Part shown: positions 23,248-33,199 of the stretch, in pieces
Layout: each line of letters opens with the position of its first letter
Numbering within the stretch: the first letter of the stretch is position 1
Assembly (NCBI GenBank): GCA_047967505.1
Contig: CM106539.1
Reading direction: 5' to 3' (one strand)
Length of the DNA: 64,000 nucleotides
DNA from: Dipteris shenzhenensis
Lineage: Eukaryota; Polypodiophyta; Polypodiopsida; Gleicheniales
The notes under the pieces: model-generated
Told to the model about the DNA's origin: nothing
The model's input: the letters and a program-made list of their open reading frames with translations, nothing else
Database searches by the model: none
Position numbers and translations under genes: made by a program

Positions 23248-24717
23248 ATGGCCTTTGCCCTCCTGTCTCATGAGGTATCTGACCTCACTCTTGGCAAGCC
23301 TGCCCTCTCTTGGCTCGCCTGCACTTCTTCCGTTCGTGACGCCCTCCTTGCCTTGAAGCTCCGTGCTGATGACTCCGAGCTCAGCGTCTGGGACTGCTCC
23401 CCCTCCTCCCACCCTCTGCCTCCCCCGCTAGATGCCCTCCCTGCCGCCGCCCCAGCTGCTGACTCCTCCCTCTCCCAGGGCTCCGCTGCTGCCGCTGCTG
23501 CTTCCAGCATCTGGAACCCCCGACTCCGGCGGGGCGAGTGCCAGTGCGTTGGGAAGATTTGCATGCAGAAAATCATCTGCTATCTGGCTACGGATGAGAG
23601 CCTGAGCGATCCTGCCAAAGCGCTTGACGCGCCTGTGTCTATTTTGCTTGCAGAGCCTGTACGCACCGTCCAACACATCGATTCCGACGCAGGGTAAGCA
23701 TCTTGAGCTCAATCCTCAAGTCCTTTCGTTGTTTTGGGTTTTTGCTTTAACAATCCATGTTCCTTGGCTTGCAGCTTGCTGGAGGCGCTGGATCTTATCG
23801 TCTCAGGCGCCCAAAATCTCGTTGTTCGTATTGGGGGCCATGCTAACAAGTATGGCCGCTACTCGAGAGGAAGTACGTCGCAAAAGACTTTGGTACCTTC
23901 ACATGCCTTGCTCCCAAAGAGCCACAATGGACGGGAATACTGCTGGTTAACGCAGGAAGATGTGCTCCGTTTCTTGATTGGGTCCATAAGCGTCTTCTCC
24001 CCTCTACCCATGATGAGCATCGAGGATCTGGATATCATCAAAACCGATGTTCTGATGGTGGGGGTGGAAGAAGAGGCGATATCGGCTCTAGAGATGATTA
24101 AGGCTGCGTGCCAGCGTATGACAGCGGTGGCGGTCGTAGATAACATCGATGAAAGGCATGGACCACTCAAGTTAGTGGGTGAGATCTCCTGCGCCACCTT
24201 GCAGACGTGCAACGAAACTGCAGCTCTTGCACTGGCCACTCTATCCGTAGGGGATTTTCTCTTGTACGCTCAAGATTGCAAAAGCCCGCCTGATGTTCTC
24301 GTGGATATGATAAGGTCGAGGATTTGTGAGAAAGTAGGCTTCATGAAGGCCGACGAACATTTGCAGCATCCCATCTCCAAAATTGGAGACGCCCACCGAG
24401 TCCTTCATGACTTAGAAATGTGGGACGAATCTTCGGATGATGAATCTGAAGTTGATAGCCCTACAGGACCACACGATTTGTCACGCAAGTGGTTCTCCGG
24501 GCATCCTCGAGCTGCTAGATTGGGTTACAGCACTAAAGGTCGCACTGCTCCCATATTCTGCCGTCCTCAGAGCTCGTTGATTGCAGTTATAGTGCAGGTA
24601 CTTGCCCATCGGGAGCACTATATATGGGTAACCAAAGACGATGACAGCCTAGTGGGCATTGTGACCTTGCAGGATATTCTAACTGTTTTGCTAAATCACC
24701 TCAACTCTTCAAGTTGA
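23248..24717 (+). CDS. CBSX5-like: CBS domain-containing protein, CBSX5-like
   Basis: Two exons, 23248-23693 and 23775-24717, joined by an 81-bp GT-AG intron (GG|GTAAGC ... TTGCAG|C, phase 2), give 462 residues. The opening SHEVSDLTLGKPALSWL and the following block with SELSVWDC match the plant CBSX5/CBSX6-type start. LLEALDLIVSGAQNLVV after the intron, CWLTQEDVLRFLIGS, and FSPLPMMSIEDL follow. The last CBS motif is VLAHREHYIWV with LVGIVTLQDIL near the C-terminus. CBS pairs usually bind adenosine ligands and regulate partners; CBSX5's own partner is not well defined. An Ala/Pro-rich insertion (about residues 55-90) lengthens the first CBS unit. Codons are GC-rich compared with the surroundings, no stops interrupt, and TATA and poly(A)-like signals flank it. 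This looks like a functional host gene. Confidence 0.9.
23694..23774 (+). other. Intron of the CBSX5-like gene
   Basis: Donor GTAAGC, acceptor TTGCAG, 81 bp, phase 2. Joining GG to C restores a Gly codon and a continuous CBS motif (DAG then LLEALDLI), which decides the splice sites. Confidence 0.85.
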
Positions 24718-24867
24718 TCCCTCTAATTTTGGAAGTTTCCCACCAAAAAACAGATCCTCACTGAGATGCCAGTTTCAAACTGCAGCTCTCCCCTGTTCAG
24801 CATGCTGTTAATTTTTATTTTATTTTTTTGTTTATTGCATAGCAACCGGAAGGGATAGACCTATACA

Positions 24868-24876
24868 ATAATAAAG
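24868..24876 (+). terminator. Probable poly(A) signal of the CBSX5-like gene
   Basis: ATAATAAAG about 150 bp after the stop codon, in an AT-rich 3' flank. Confidence 0.4.
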
Positions 24877-25507
24877 GCCGTCTCTCTTCGTGGGCGAATC
24901 ACTTTTTGGACTTTCAGAGAAGATAATCCTCTGTTCTCAGAGATATCTTGTTCACTTGGAAGGAAAAAAACTTGATCTTCAAAGAAGATGCAAAGTTAGG
25001 CACCTTATATAGTTGAAAGGACTATCCAGTATTTGTTGCCTTGATTTTGGAAAGAATACTTGTTTTCACCTCTCAGGAATGGGGCCTCCCTCATGGTATT
25101 GATGTGTATGTATGTCTTCTTATATTTAGGATGCATATATATGTGTATATATATATATACGTGTTGGTGCAGAATCGTCTCCCTCACTTCCCCTTCCAGC
25201 AGGTAGCCTTGCATGAAGGCACTCACCTGATGAGCTGAAGTCACATTGACGGATTACGGTTTGTGCCTGTATTTCAGATTATATTTTTTATTGGCCAGCT
25301 CATGTACCTATGGACTAACTCAGGCCTATGTCTGATTGCAAAGAAAGCTACCATATTGCTTATTATTTATTGGTTTACTGTGCACGGTAAATTTACAGTT
25401 AATGTGTTAGTATGTGTATTTTTTGGGATGGAATGTTCTCATGGATAGTCATGCCTACTAGCTGCTAATTGTGAAATTGAGAATCAATTGCATTTAATTC
25501 TGGGAAG

Positions 25508-25604
25508 GCTATATAGGCCAACAGCCTTCGTGGAATCTGTTAAATTTCTGTTGTTTCTATATAGGCCATCAGCCTTCGTGGAATCTGTTAGATTTCTGTT
25601 GTTT
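25508..25604. repeat. Tandem duplication, about 48 bp
   Basis: The block CTATATAGGCCAACAGCC... TTTCTGTTGTTT is repeated head-to-tail with three or four differences. Confidence 0.8.
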
Positions 25605-25965
25605 TGACATGGATGTAATGTGTCTGCCGGTTCACCATATCATTTGGTTTACAAATGCATGCACCATTTCGTATATGGTAAATGATCAGTTTTGAGTTTG
25701 GGTGTTCAATTTGATGGAAACGTCACTGTCAAAACAGGTAATTGTGAAAATCCATCCACAAATTATCCTAGCCCCTCTCTGACTGTAAAGTAGTACGTCT
25801 GTAGTAGAAACACGTGGACTTTCGAAGGTGGCATTGTGGTATGAAAATGATGGCAAGCAAACAAGCGAGCCTGTTTTACTTGATGAAGTAAATGTGTTCA
25901 TCCCTTGAGCTGGGATGAAACCCAAATCGTGAAATCCACTCTGTATCTCTGCTGCTAAAACATTC

Positions 25966-26584
25966 ATCCTCAGTCATGAACTCTTCTGTCTTTTCTATCT
26001 ACTTTTTAATGCCTTTCTCTCGCTGGTAAGTGTATAATACTAGTTCTTGGTGCTCCTAGCATGAATATACACTCGTCATGGTCTCCAAAACACTACCTAC
26101 TTCTTGGTAGAGCAATGAACAAATCGAGGCATCTGCATTAAAAACCCAATTGGCTAGCCTCTGATTGCAATCTCTCTTATATATCTGAAAGTTATCTTCG
26201 CAACACTGATGGATGCAGCACCTTGCTGTAAATATCACATTTGAGTGTATAGTGTATGTTGAGGTGTGTTGATGTTATCCTCAGCCATGAACTCCTCTCT
26301 TTCTTACCTACTTTTTAATGCCTCTCTCTCGCTGGTAAGTGTATAAAACTAGTTCTTGGTGCTCCTAGCATGATTATACACTCGTCATGGTCTCTAAAAC
26401 ACTACCTACTTCTTGGTAGAGCAATGAACAAATCGAGGCATCTGCATAAAATACCCATTTTGCTAGCCTGTGATTGCAATCTCTCTTATATATCTGAAAG
26501 TTATCTTCGCAATATTGATGGATGCAGCACCTTGCTGTAAATATCACATTGAGTGTATGGTGTATGTTGAGGTGTGTTGATGTT
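25966..26584. repeat. Tandem duplication, 311 + 308 bp
   Basis: Copy 1 (25966-26276) and copy 2 (26277-26584) are head-to-tail and very similar throughout. They begin ATCCTCAG(T/C)CATGAACTC and end GGTGTGTTGATGTT. No protein-like content; the duplication appears recent. Confidence 0.9.
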
Positions 26585-26784
26585 CTTATGTACATAGGTT
26601 TCCCTAAAGCTTGGCTATAGTAAGTGCATGTCATGCTGGTGTGATCATTGTTAAACTCCATGAGCATGGAGTCAACATACCTTGTTTGACTTAGAAAAGC
26701 GTTGCCTTGGTTTGTTCAACGTGATAGGTAATGCATGAAATGTTATTCAAGCACATGGTTGGGTCGGCCATCTTGCTATATTTC

Positions 26785-26923
26785 TTCATCCAGTGTTTCA
26801 ATTCTGAGTGCATTTGCAATGAGCTGTGGTTTAGTTCTCTTTATGTACACCCTCGTTGCCTTAAATGTGTTTCAATTATGAGTGCATTTGCAGTGAGCTG
26901 TGGTTTAGTTCTCTCTTTATGAA
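26785..26923. repeat. Tandem duplication, about 78-bp period
   Basis: GTTTCAATT(C/A)TGAGTGCATTTGCA(A/G)TGAGCTGTGG occurs twice, followed by a further doubling of a TCTCTTTATGAACG unit. Confidence 0.75.
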
Positions 26924-27289
26924 CGTTCTCTCTTTATGAACGCTCATAATATGGTAGTTCCGCAAGAAGGGTGACAGTTCGTTTGCTAAGCCTTGAGACT
27001 AGAGATAGCCAAAAATCAAGAAAGGCTTCAAAGTGAGCTTTGAAGTTGTCCTGTTAACACACAAATTTAAGAGAGTATCACTTTAAACCAAGCGACAAAT
27101 GAAGAGATTGATATTTGGGCTCCGTTCTCTGTTTCCAATCTGCACCCCTATATAGTTTTCTTACAACCGCCCCCATCACAAAAATAATTCTTGTTTTACA
27201 ACTGTGCATATGTTTGGACTTATGTAAAAATTTACGAGATCTACTCGAGTAAACGAGGATTTGATTCAGTATTCAAAACCATCTTTGAT

Positions 27290-28045
27290 GCAAATGTAGA
27301 TTTGGAAAATCATTAATTAATATATGGCATTGAGAATTAAAAAGCATCTCTAAAGCAAATGTAGATTTAATTAATATATGGCATTGAGAATATAAAAGCA
27401 ATCGTGCATTCTAAGGATGTCTTTTGATCATCAAGCTTAAGAGAGAGAGGAGCTTAAGAGAGAGAGGAGTGCTTCAACAAAATGGAATGGTATGAACATG
27501 AAGATGGTGGCAACACCAAAAGGAACATAGTCGTCTCTCAAGGGGCCTTGTTGTCAAGCAGGAACATAGTGATGGGCCTTGTCAAATATGCATCTTTGTA
27601 AGGTGTGTAGTTTTGCCATGCACGTAGTTTTCAAAACAATTAAGAGGGTAGTTTGTAATTAAGGTGCGTGTACTTTTGCTATGCACATAGTTTTCAAAGC
27701 AATTAAGAGGGTAGTTTGTATGTAGTCAATTTTTTCAATCTACAATGAAAGCTTCTTATGATTGGCCCGATTTGAGCTTTATTAGGAACCACCCCTTTCA
27801 ACAGTAAAATTTGCATTCATGGTCAATGCTTCTTTTCGTTTCCTCTTTCTAGAGAATGAGAACAATAATCCTAGAGAGAGAATGTCAAGGCTCATTTATG
27901 AATACCCCTTGAATAGTGAGGATGTGGACACTTTGCACATTTCTTCGTGGTGGTCAATGCCTCTTTATTTCCGTTTCATTATTCTAGAGAATGAGAACAA
28001 TAATCCTAGAGAGAGAATGTCATCATGTATGAATATCCCTTGAAT
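27290..28045. repeat. Three successive short duplications
   Basis: Units near 27293/27357 (AAATGTAGATTT... GGCATTGAGAAT), 27601/27662 (TTTTCAAA(A/G)CAATTAAGAGGG) and 27819/27950 (GGTCAATGC... GAGAATGTCA, period about 131 bp) are each present twice in tandem. They continue the run of duplications that begins at 25.5 kb. Confidence 0.75.
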
Positions 28046-28379
28046 AGTGAGGACACATACCCTTTACACATTGTGTTCACCTTGTGTTCATGCCCCCTTG
28101 TACACTCTAACCTTGTACCTCAACCTTGAAACCCACCTTGCACCTCAACTTTGTATTCCTCCCGCCCTAAATCCTTGTAAAATCCCTATTCCTTTTCTTG
28201 CAATCTAGCCTTCTCTCCCTCCTCCTCCCCCACTCCTTAATCTAGCGTTCTCTCACTCCTCTTGTCCCACTCTCTTTATCTCCCTTTTAGTTCTCCCCAA
28301 ACCTCAATCCTTAACCTATTTTTGAACACACCCTAAGTCTTGAATCCCTACTCCTTTCTAGTAGCAAGGCTCCAACTAG

Positions 28380-28515
28380 AGGAGACAACAAATGAACAAT
28401 AACAAAGTGCATAGGGTTAGCTAGTGGGTTCAACCTCTAAATGTTTAGCACAAGAAGAGACAATAGGGGAACAAGAACAAAGTCCATAGGGTTAGCTAGC
28501 GGGTCCTACCTCTAG
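28380..28515. repeat. Tandem duplication, about 65-bp period
   Basis: GAGACAA(C)A... CATAGGGTTAGCTAG(T/C)GGGT is repeated twice with moderate divergence. Confidence 0.65.
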
Positions 28516-29139
28516 ATATTCATGCACAATAGAAGGATCAAGGGCATCCGGTGGGTGTATCAAAGGCACAAACAAACGTTTGAGCAAACCTTAGCACTTG
28601 TGAATATCTTAGACCGTGAGAAAATCACAAAGGTGTGTAGAAGGGAGCTTGATGGAGAGTTTTGGGATCCTCCCATAGCCATTAAAGAAGTTAAGATTGA
28701 GATACACCCATGTCTTAATTGAATTTTCAACAAGAAATAAATGCCTTCCACCTTGGTTTAAGTGAGATAATTGATTTGATTCGGTGAATTCTTTCACATA
28801 ACACACATGCTTAAGTTATGGAGCAAAGTAGATCTAAAATAGGCATCTATGATAAGTTAGACTCTCCTTCCCATAATAGGTCACCCATTATACTTGGATG
28901 TGTTCTCATCCCTCACTTCTCCCCTCCAAATTTTGGTTTCGGTGTGTGAATGAGGATTTGCACTCTGATTCATCCCTTATCTTTGTCATGGTATCAAAGG
29001 GCATGGATTGATCATACCTCTTAGCATTCATGCCACCTTTGTAAAGAGTTTCCCTCCTCGAGTTGGTTGAGAAAACTTGAAGCTATGAGCTATGGAGCTC
29101 AAGTCATAATTTTTTTGATTATTGATTGTTTTATGGGGG

Positions 29140-29465
29140 TTGGCTAAAGAAGATGTTTATATCTTGGTGTCTTCACCAATTCCCACCCGCGAGGTGGTAG
29201 TTGAGTTGTAAACTTATCTAAAGAAGACGTTCACATCTTAGAGTCCTCACAAATTCCTACCCATGAGATGGTAATTGATAGACTTGAGAGAAGAGTTTTA
29301 AGAGATAAAGAAGATGTTTACATCTTGGAGACTTCACCAATTCCCACTCATGAGGTGGTAGTTTATGAGTTATTAGAGCTCAACTAGTAAAGCTTTTATA
29401 ATGATTGTTTTACGTATCTAAAGAAGCATTCGCATCTTGGAGATTTCATCGATAAGGTGGTAAAT
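29140..29465. repeat. Four-copy degenerate tandem repeat
   Basis: Units of about 70-100 bp starting near 29146, 29219, 29308 and 29410 share AAAGAAGATGTT, CATCTTGGAG, TTCACCAATTCCCAC and GAGGTGGTA. The last copy is truncated. Confidence 0.7.
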
Positions 29466-30076
29466 GATAGACATGAGAACTAAGAATTCCATCCTTTCTT
29501 TAGATCTTATTCTTACTAAAAGATCTAAATTCCAAGATATGTTAAAAGAATTCCCTTGTTCGCAACAAGTTATCAACGTTTAATAAGCATAAAATTGAGC
29601 TCAAGATGGATGCTAAGCTATTGGCACAATGCTATATATGCAACTTGAATATATTGAAATAAATGCATTATAGGGTGAAGTACATAAGCCATTTGAAACT
29701 TGCTAAATTGCAATATGCTCTTGCCTTGCCTCCATCCAATATACATAAGACCGAGCATATAGCTGTAGATTCGAGAGTTGTACCCACCTATGACTTATAT
29801 TTATTCGTTCGACACCTAACGCTTAACTTGAGCACTCAAAATTTTGAAGAAGATCTCAATAAGAGCTAGTGCACAAGTTCGCGGGGTCCGGAAACGAAAG
29901 AGTTAGTAGTCCTTTTGAACTCCTTGAAAGTACCCACGGCCGGCACGGTTGGAGCTTTGCAAATTGCAGTGTCTCCAATCTCTGAAAGCTTCGCTTTAAC
30001 CACGTGAAGTTGGCAGCGCCGTTGGGGCCTTGCACGCTGGGCCTAAACCGCCCACCAGATAGTACGAGCCTTGAAA

Positions 30077-30262
30077 ATGGCGTTTTTGGCAAATTCGATG
30101 GAACACAGAATCACAGACTCCGAACCTGTCGAAATAGCAGAGAAAAGAGCCGTAGAGATACTAGATAACTGGTGCGACACGATATGCGGGGTGTCTGCCG
30201 GACCACATATTCCGGAACCATCCCGATCAAAACGTGCCCATTACATCACAAAAGTATGTTGA
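30077..30262 (+). CDS. Short ORF, possible first exon, unrecognised
   Basis: An ATG opens MAFLANSMEHRITDSEPVEI and about 60 codons of well-mixed composition, ending HYITK|GTATGT, which could be a splice donor. Local GC content is higher than the surroundings. I find no partner exon downstream and no family. It may be a gene start or a captured exon. Confidence 0.25.
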   Translation: MAFLANSMEHRITDSEPVEIAEKRAVEILDNWCDTICGVSAGPHIPEPSRSKRAHYITKVC

Positions 30263-31261
30263 CAGTTTGTGAGTATGCTGTCCTTTCACTAAAAAAAAAA
30301 GTTTGTATGCTGTCCATGCGTACGCGCTTGCAGCTTTAGTGCATAGAGAAATACCTTTGCTTTATAAATCCTCGCACAGTTTTTATCATCCAAAATCCTA
30401 TAGCGGTGTAGCCTTGTGGCCTGCCGCTACATTCCAATTATTATGCTGCCTGTTCAACGACCCATCTTAGGGGCTTCTCTCATGGAGGGGATGGGTTGTT
30501 TTTCACATGGAAAAGCATGTTTTGGATGTTTTTCCCTTTGTGCGTGACATAAGGATCGGGGAAAATGAGACGTGCTATAAAGGAATGTCATATCAATGGA
30601 TCTCAAGAGTGTGGAAAATAGTCTACCGCATGGAGTGCTATTTGCTTTGGTCCCACCCTACTTCCCTCCCATGGTGCATTTGCCCAGCATGAGAGAAATA
30701 GCTATTTCTCACGTATTTCCCTTCCATGACATAAGGCCCTTACTACCTACGTGGACCGTGCCATTCCGAGCAAGTACCTCCTACAGGCGCACAACTTGTC
30801 CATGAAAATTCAGATTGAAACCGCAATATCTTTATTTAGGTGTAAGTGCTACAATTCTAATTAGCAAAATAAGAGATAATTGGCCGTTAAGCCCGGCTTG
30901 TAGGGTAACAAATGATTATATGGGTTCGCTCTACCCTCACGTAAACCCCTTCATAGTGTACGACTAAGGACTTTAAGGAAGCAGAGAGTTCCTGGATTGC
31001 CGTGGATGCTAAAACTCATTGGAAAAAGCATGCCCCTTTACACAACATTTCGATCAAGAAGCTAAGAGTGCTGAGGCCTTGGAAATCACACAAACTGAAT
31101 CTTCTCTTGTAGAGGGTACTTAGTAAAATGTCGGTCAAAGCTAGACTCTCAAATTGGAACCCGCATATATCCCCTCTCTAGCCATTATGCAAAAACAGGA
31201 GGGAGACACACTTATAGGTATTTTGGGACACACAGTTTTTATTCAACCAACTTGGAAGAAT

Positions 31262-31357
31262 AGAGCCCTGGAAGCATGAAATCCGAGATCATGCGACCAG
31301 GGCCTCAAAAAGTAGGCCCTGGTTGCATGATGTCGGATTTCATGCTTCTAGGGCTCT
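31262..31357. repeat. Near-perfect 44-bp-arm hairpin (foldback)
   Basis: Left arm 31262-31305 and right arm 31314-31357 are reverse complements at 41 of 44 positions. Of the three differences, two would be G:U pairs in RNA and one is G-G. The loop is 8 nt (CAAAAAGT). The size and pairing suit a young miRNA/siRNA precursor, a small MITE or a palindromic insertion. No other copy is in the window. Confidence 0.8.
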
Positions 31358-31571
31358 GTTGGGGTTGCAAAGTTGTCATATGAAGTTTAAAGGACATTTG
31401 GGCACCTAGGTTCAATCAAATTCAAAAACAAATTTGTTCACTTGGAAAATCAAAAATAAAAGTAATCACTTCAAAACCCTAATTTTTCTAGCCATAAATA
31501 TGTTTTTATAATCACAAATCAAGTTTTAGGATGTTGATGTAAGATGTTGATGGAATACACTAGTCGCAAGG

Positions 31572-31955
31572 GTGACAAGCAGAGGATCCTCCAGGGGAGG
31601 GATGGCTCCAATTGGACAATATATTGACAAAGTGGCCCAAAACATTTTGGTCTTCCATCGGCAATTATCATCAGATGTAAAATTAAACATTATGAAGTTC
31701 AAGGTCCTTAGTCGGATGGTGAAAATGAAGCCTATCCATCACACTGCAGATCGTGTTGTTTTAATAAAGCACAACGTTGCTTTTTTTAAAATCTCAAACA
31801 CACGGTTTGGACCGCTTCATAGCATCAGAGCCATTACAGGGCTAGCTGGGGTCACTTATCCCTAAGAGATTGATAATGAAATCGTTCAACCCTCTCTTCT
31901 TAGGCACGGCAAAGAGGGTGTAGGACCTAGTAGAAAGAAGCGTAGGCTAGAGTGA
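31572..31955 (+). pseudogene. Divergent histone H2A-like ORF
   Basis: The frame shows, in H2A order, SSRGGMAPIGQ (compare SSRAGLQFPVGR at the H2A core start) and HHTADRVVLI with HNVAF (end of alpha-2). Then come TRFGPLHSIRAI (the TRIIPRHLQLAI loop-2/alpha-3 block) and LAGVTYP ... EIVQPSLL (the docking-domain region). A basic end GPSRKKRRLE resembles a nuclear localisation signal. About 15 extra residues lie between the core start and alpha-2, and the stretch corresponding to the acidic NDEEL patch is missing. A single TAA (31863-31865) interrupts the frame. No in-frame ATG precedes the core; an ATG at about 31550 is in another frame. AATAAAG at about 32003 could be its poly(A) signal. H2B was considered and fits less well. 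Confidence 0.4.
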
Positions 31956-32142
31956 AATATGCCCTAAAGGGCTTATATTTATAAACTCACTTTGATGAAA
32001 TAAAGACTACAATTTTCAATTGATTTCATTCTTTGTTATTACCTTTCTTTGAATTGCATGTAAGTTAAATTGAGATTGCACAGATAAGGGCAAAATATTA
32101 CTTTCTTTTTTCATATTGCATTTAAGGAATATCAGATATCAC

Positions 32143-32300
32143 AATAACAAAGACATAGACTACAAATGTTGTAATGCATTTAGTGAAACACTTTATTATA
32201 TTCAAAGTATTGAATGTAGTGAAATTGAATATTGTAATGACAAAGACATAGACTGCAAGTGTTGTTAAAAAGGACATCTTTATTATATTCAAAGGTATAA
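32143..32300. repeat. Duplicated segment, period about 96 bp
   Basis: ACAAAGACATAGACT(A/G)CAA(A/G)TGTTGT... TTTATTATATTCAAAG occurs at about 32143 and 32239. It lies in what would be the 3' untranslated region of the H3-like exon on the minus strand. Each copy contains an ATAATAAAG word on that strand. Confidence 0.65.
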
Positions 32301-32380
32301 AATAAAATAGTGAGAAGTGCAAAGGCGCATTACATACACCATCTCTAACAAATGGCCAAGGCAGAGCACAAAAAACAACT

Positions 32381-32735
32381 CTAAGTGCTCTTGGGTCTCC
32401 TAAGATGTATGATAAACTGCATATCCTTTGCATTCACTGTTACCCTACTCCTATGGATAGCAGCCAGTTGGACATCATCGAAGAGGTCTACCATGCAAGC
32501 CTCAACTGTGTGCTGCAACCCAAGAAAGGCATTTGTTGAAATCCACCAAGGGGACCCCACCCATGCTGCCCCCCCTCTCCAATACCATATATTCATGGCA
32601 CCTTGATTGATGTCCTGCAGCACCTTGCACACCACCTTTGCAAAGCTCACCTTCGAGATGAGAAGATCAATAGACTTCTGATACTTGTTGCTGATCTCCA
32701 GTAGTGCCACGGTGCCTGGTTTGAACCTATAACTC
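32381..32735 (-). CDS. CENH3-like histone H3 terminal exon with enlarged loop 1
   Basis: The minus-strand frame of 117 codons opens at a good acceptor (CCCCCTGTCAG|G, phase 2) with SYRFKPGTVALLEI, the block preceding alpha-N in CENH3 and H3. It continues KYQKSIDLLI, then FAKVVCKVLQDI (alpha-1). About 15-20 extra residues rich in Trp and Gly (NIWYWRGGAAWVGSPWW) sit where loop 1 should be. Then come NAFLGLQHTVEACMVDLF (alpha-2), LAAIHRSRVTV and AKDMQFIIHLRR (alpha-3). Longer loop 1 and a Trp before alpha-2 are CENH3 traits. The frame is intact and ends in TAG, with poly(A)-like words downstream. The N-terminal tail exon was not found; beyond the acceptor lies the satellite. H3-fold identity is strong. 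CENH3 function is inference. Confidence 0.65.
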
Positions 32736-33199
32736 CTGACAGGGGGAGGACCTCAGGAGAAAGGAGAGGAAAAGAGAGAAAGCATATGATTATGCTTATG
32801 CATGAGCAAATGCTCATGCATAAGAATATAAGCATAAGCATACGCAAATGCATATGCTTATGAAAAGAGAGAAAAGAGGATGAAAGAGAGGAAATAAGAG
32901 AGGGGAAAAGAAGAGAAGGAAGAGGATGAAAGAGAGGAAGAGAGAAGAAAAAAGAGAGGGGAAAAGAAGAAAAGAGAGGAAAAAAGAGAGGGGAGAAAGA
33001 GAAAAACATAGAAAGCATAAGCTTATGCTTATGCGTGAGCATATGCTTGTGCATAAGCATATAAGCATAAGCATATGCAAATGCATATGCTCGTGTATAA
33101 GCATATAAGCATAAGTATACATAAATGCATATGCTTATGAAAAGAGAGAGAGAGAGAAGAAAAAAGAGAGGGAAAGAGAGGAGAAAAGAGAGTAAAAGA

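Noticed and set aside
23098-23697. Alternative long frames over the first exon of the CBSX5-like gene, including minus-strand ones
   Set aside because: They are shadows created by GC-rich coding sequence; only the spliced plus-strand frame gives continuous CBS motifs.
30272-30315. A-run flanked by GTATGCTGTCC repeats as a retroposon with target duplication
   Set aside because: Only about 20 bp of T/A-rich sequence lies between the repeats, with no retrotransposed body; more likely a slippage duplication.
31572-31865. Histone H2B as the identity of the 31.6 kb ORF
   Set aside because: A KV...SS...IM similarity to H2B is visible, but the SSRGG..PIG start, the TRFGPLH block and the VT...LL docking-like end fit H2A in order; H2B lacks these.
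32715-32735. TRNA T-arm-like word GGTTCAAACC
   Set aside because: It codes for RFKP in the H3-like exon, and no acceptor stem or anticodon arm can be folded around it.
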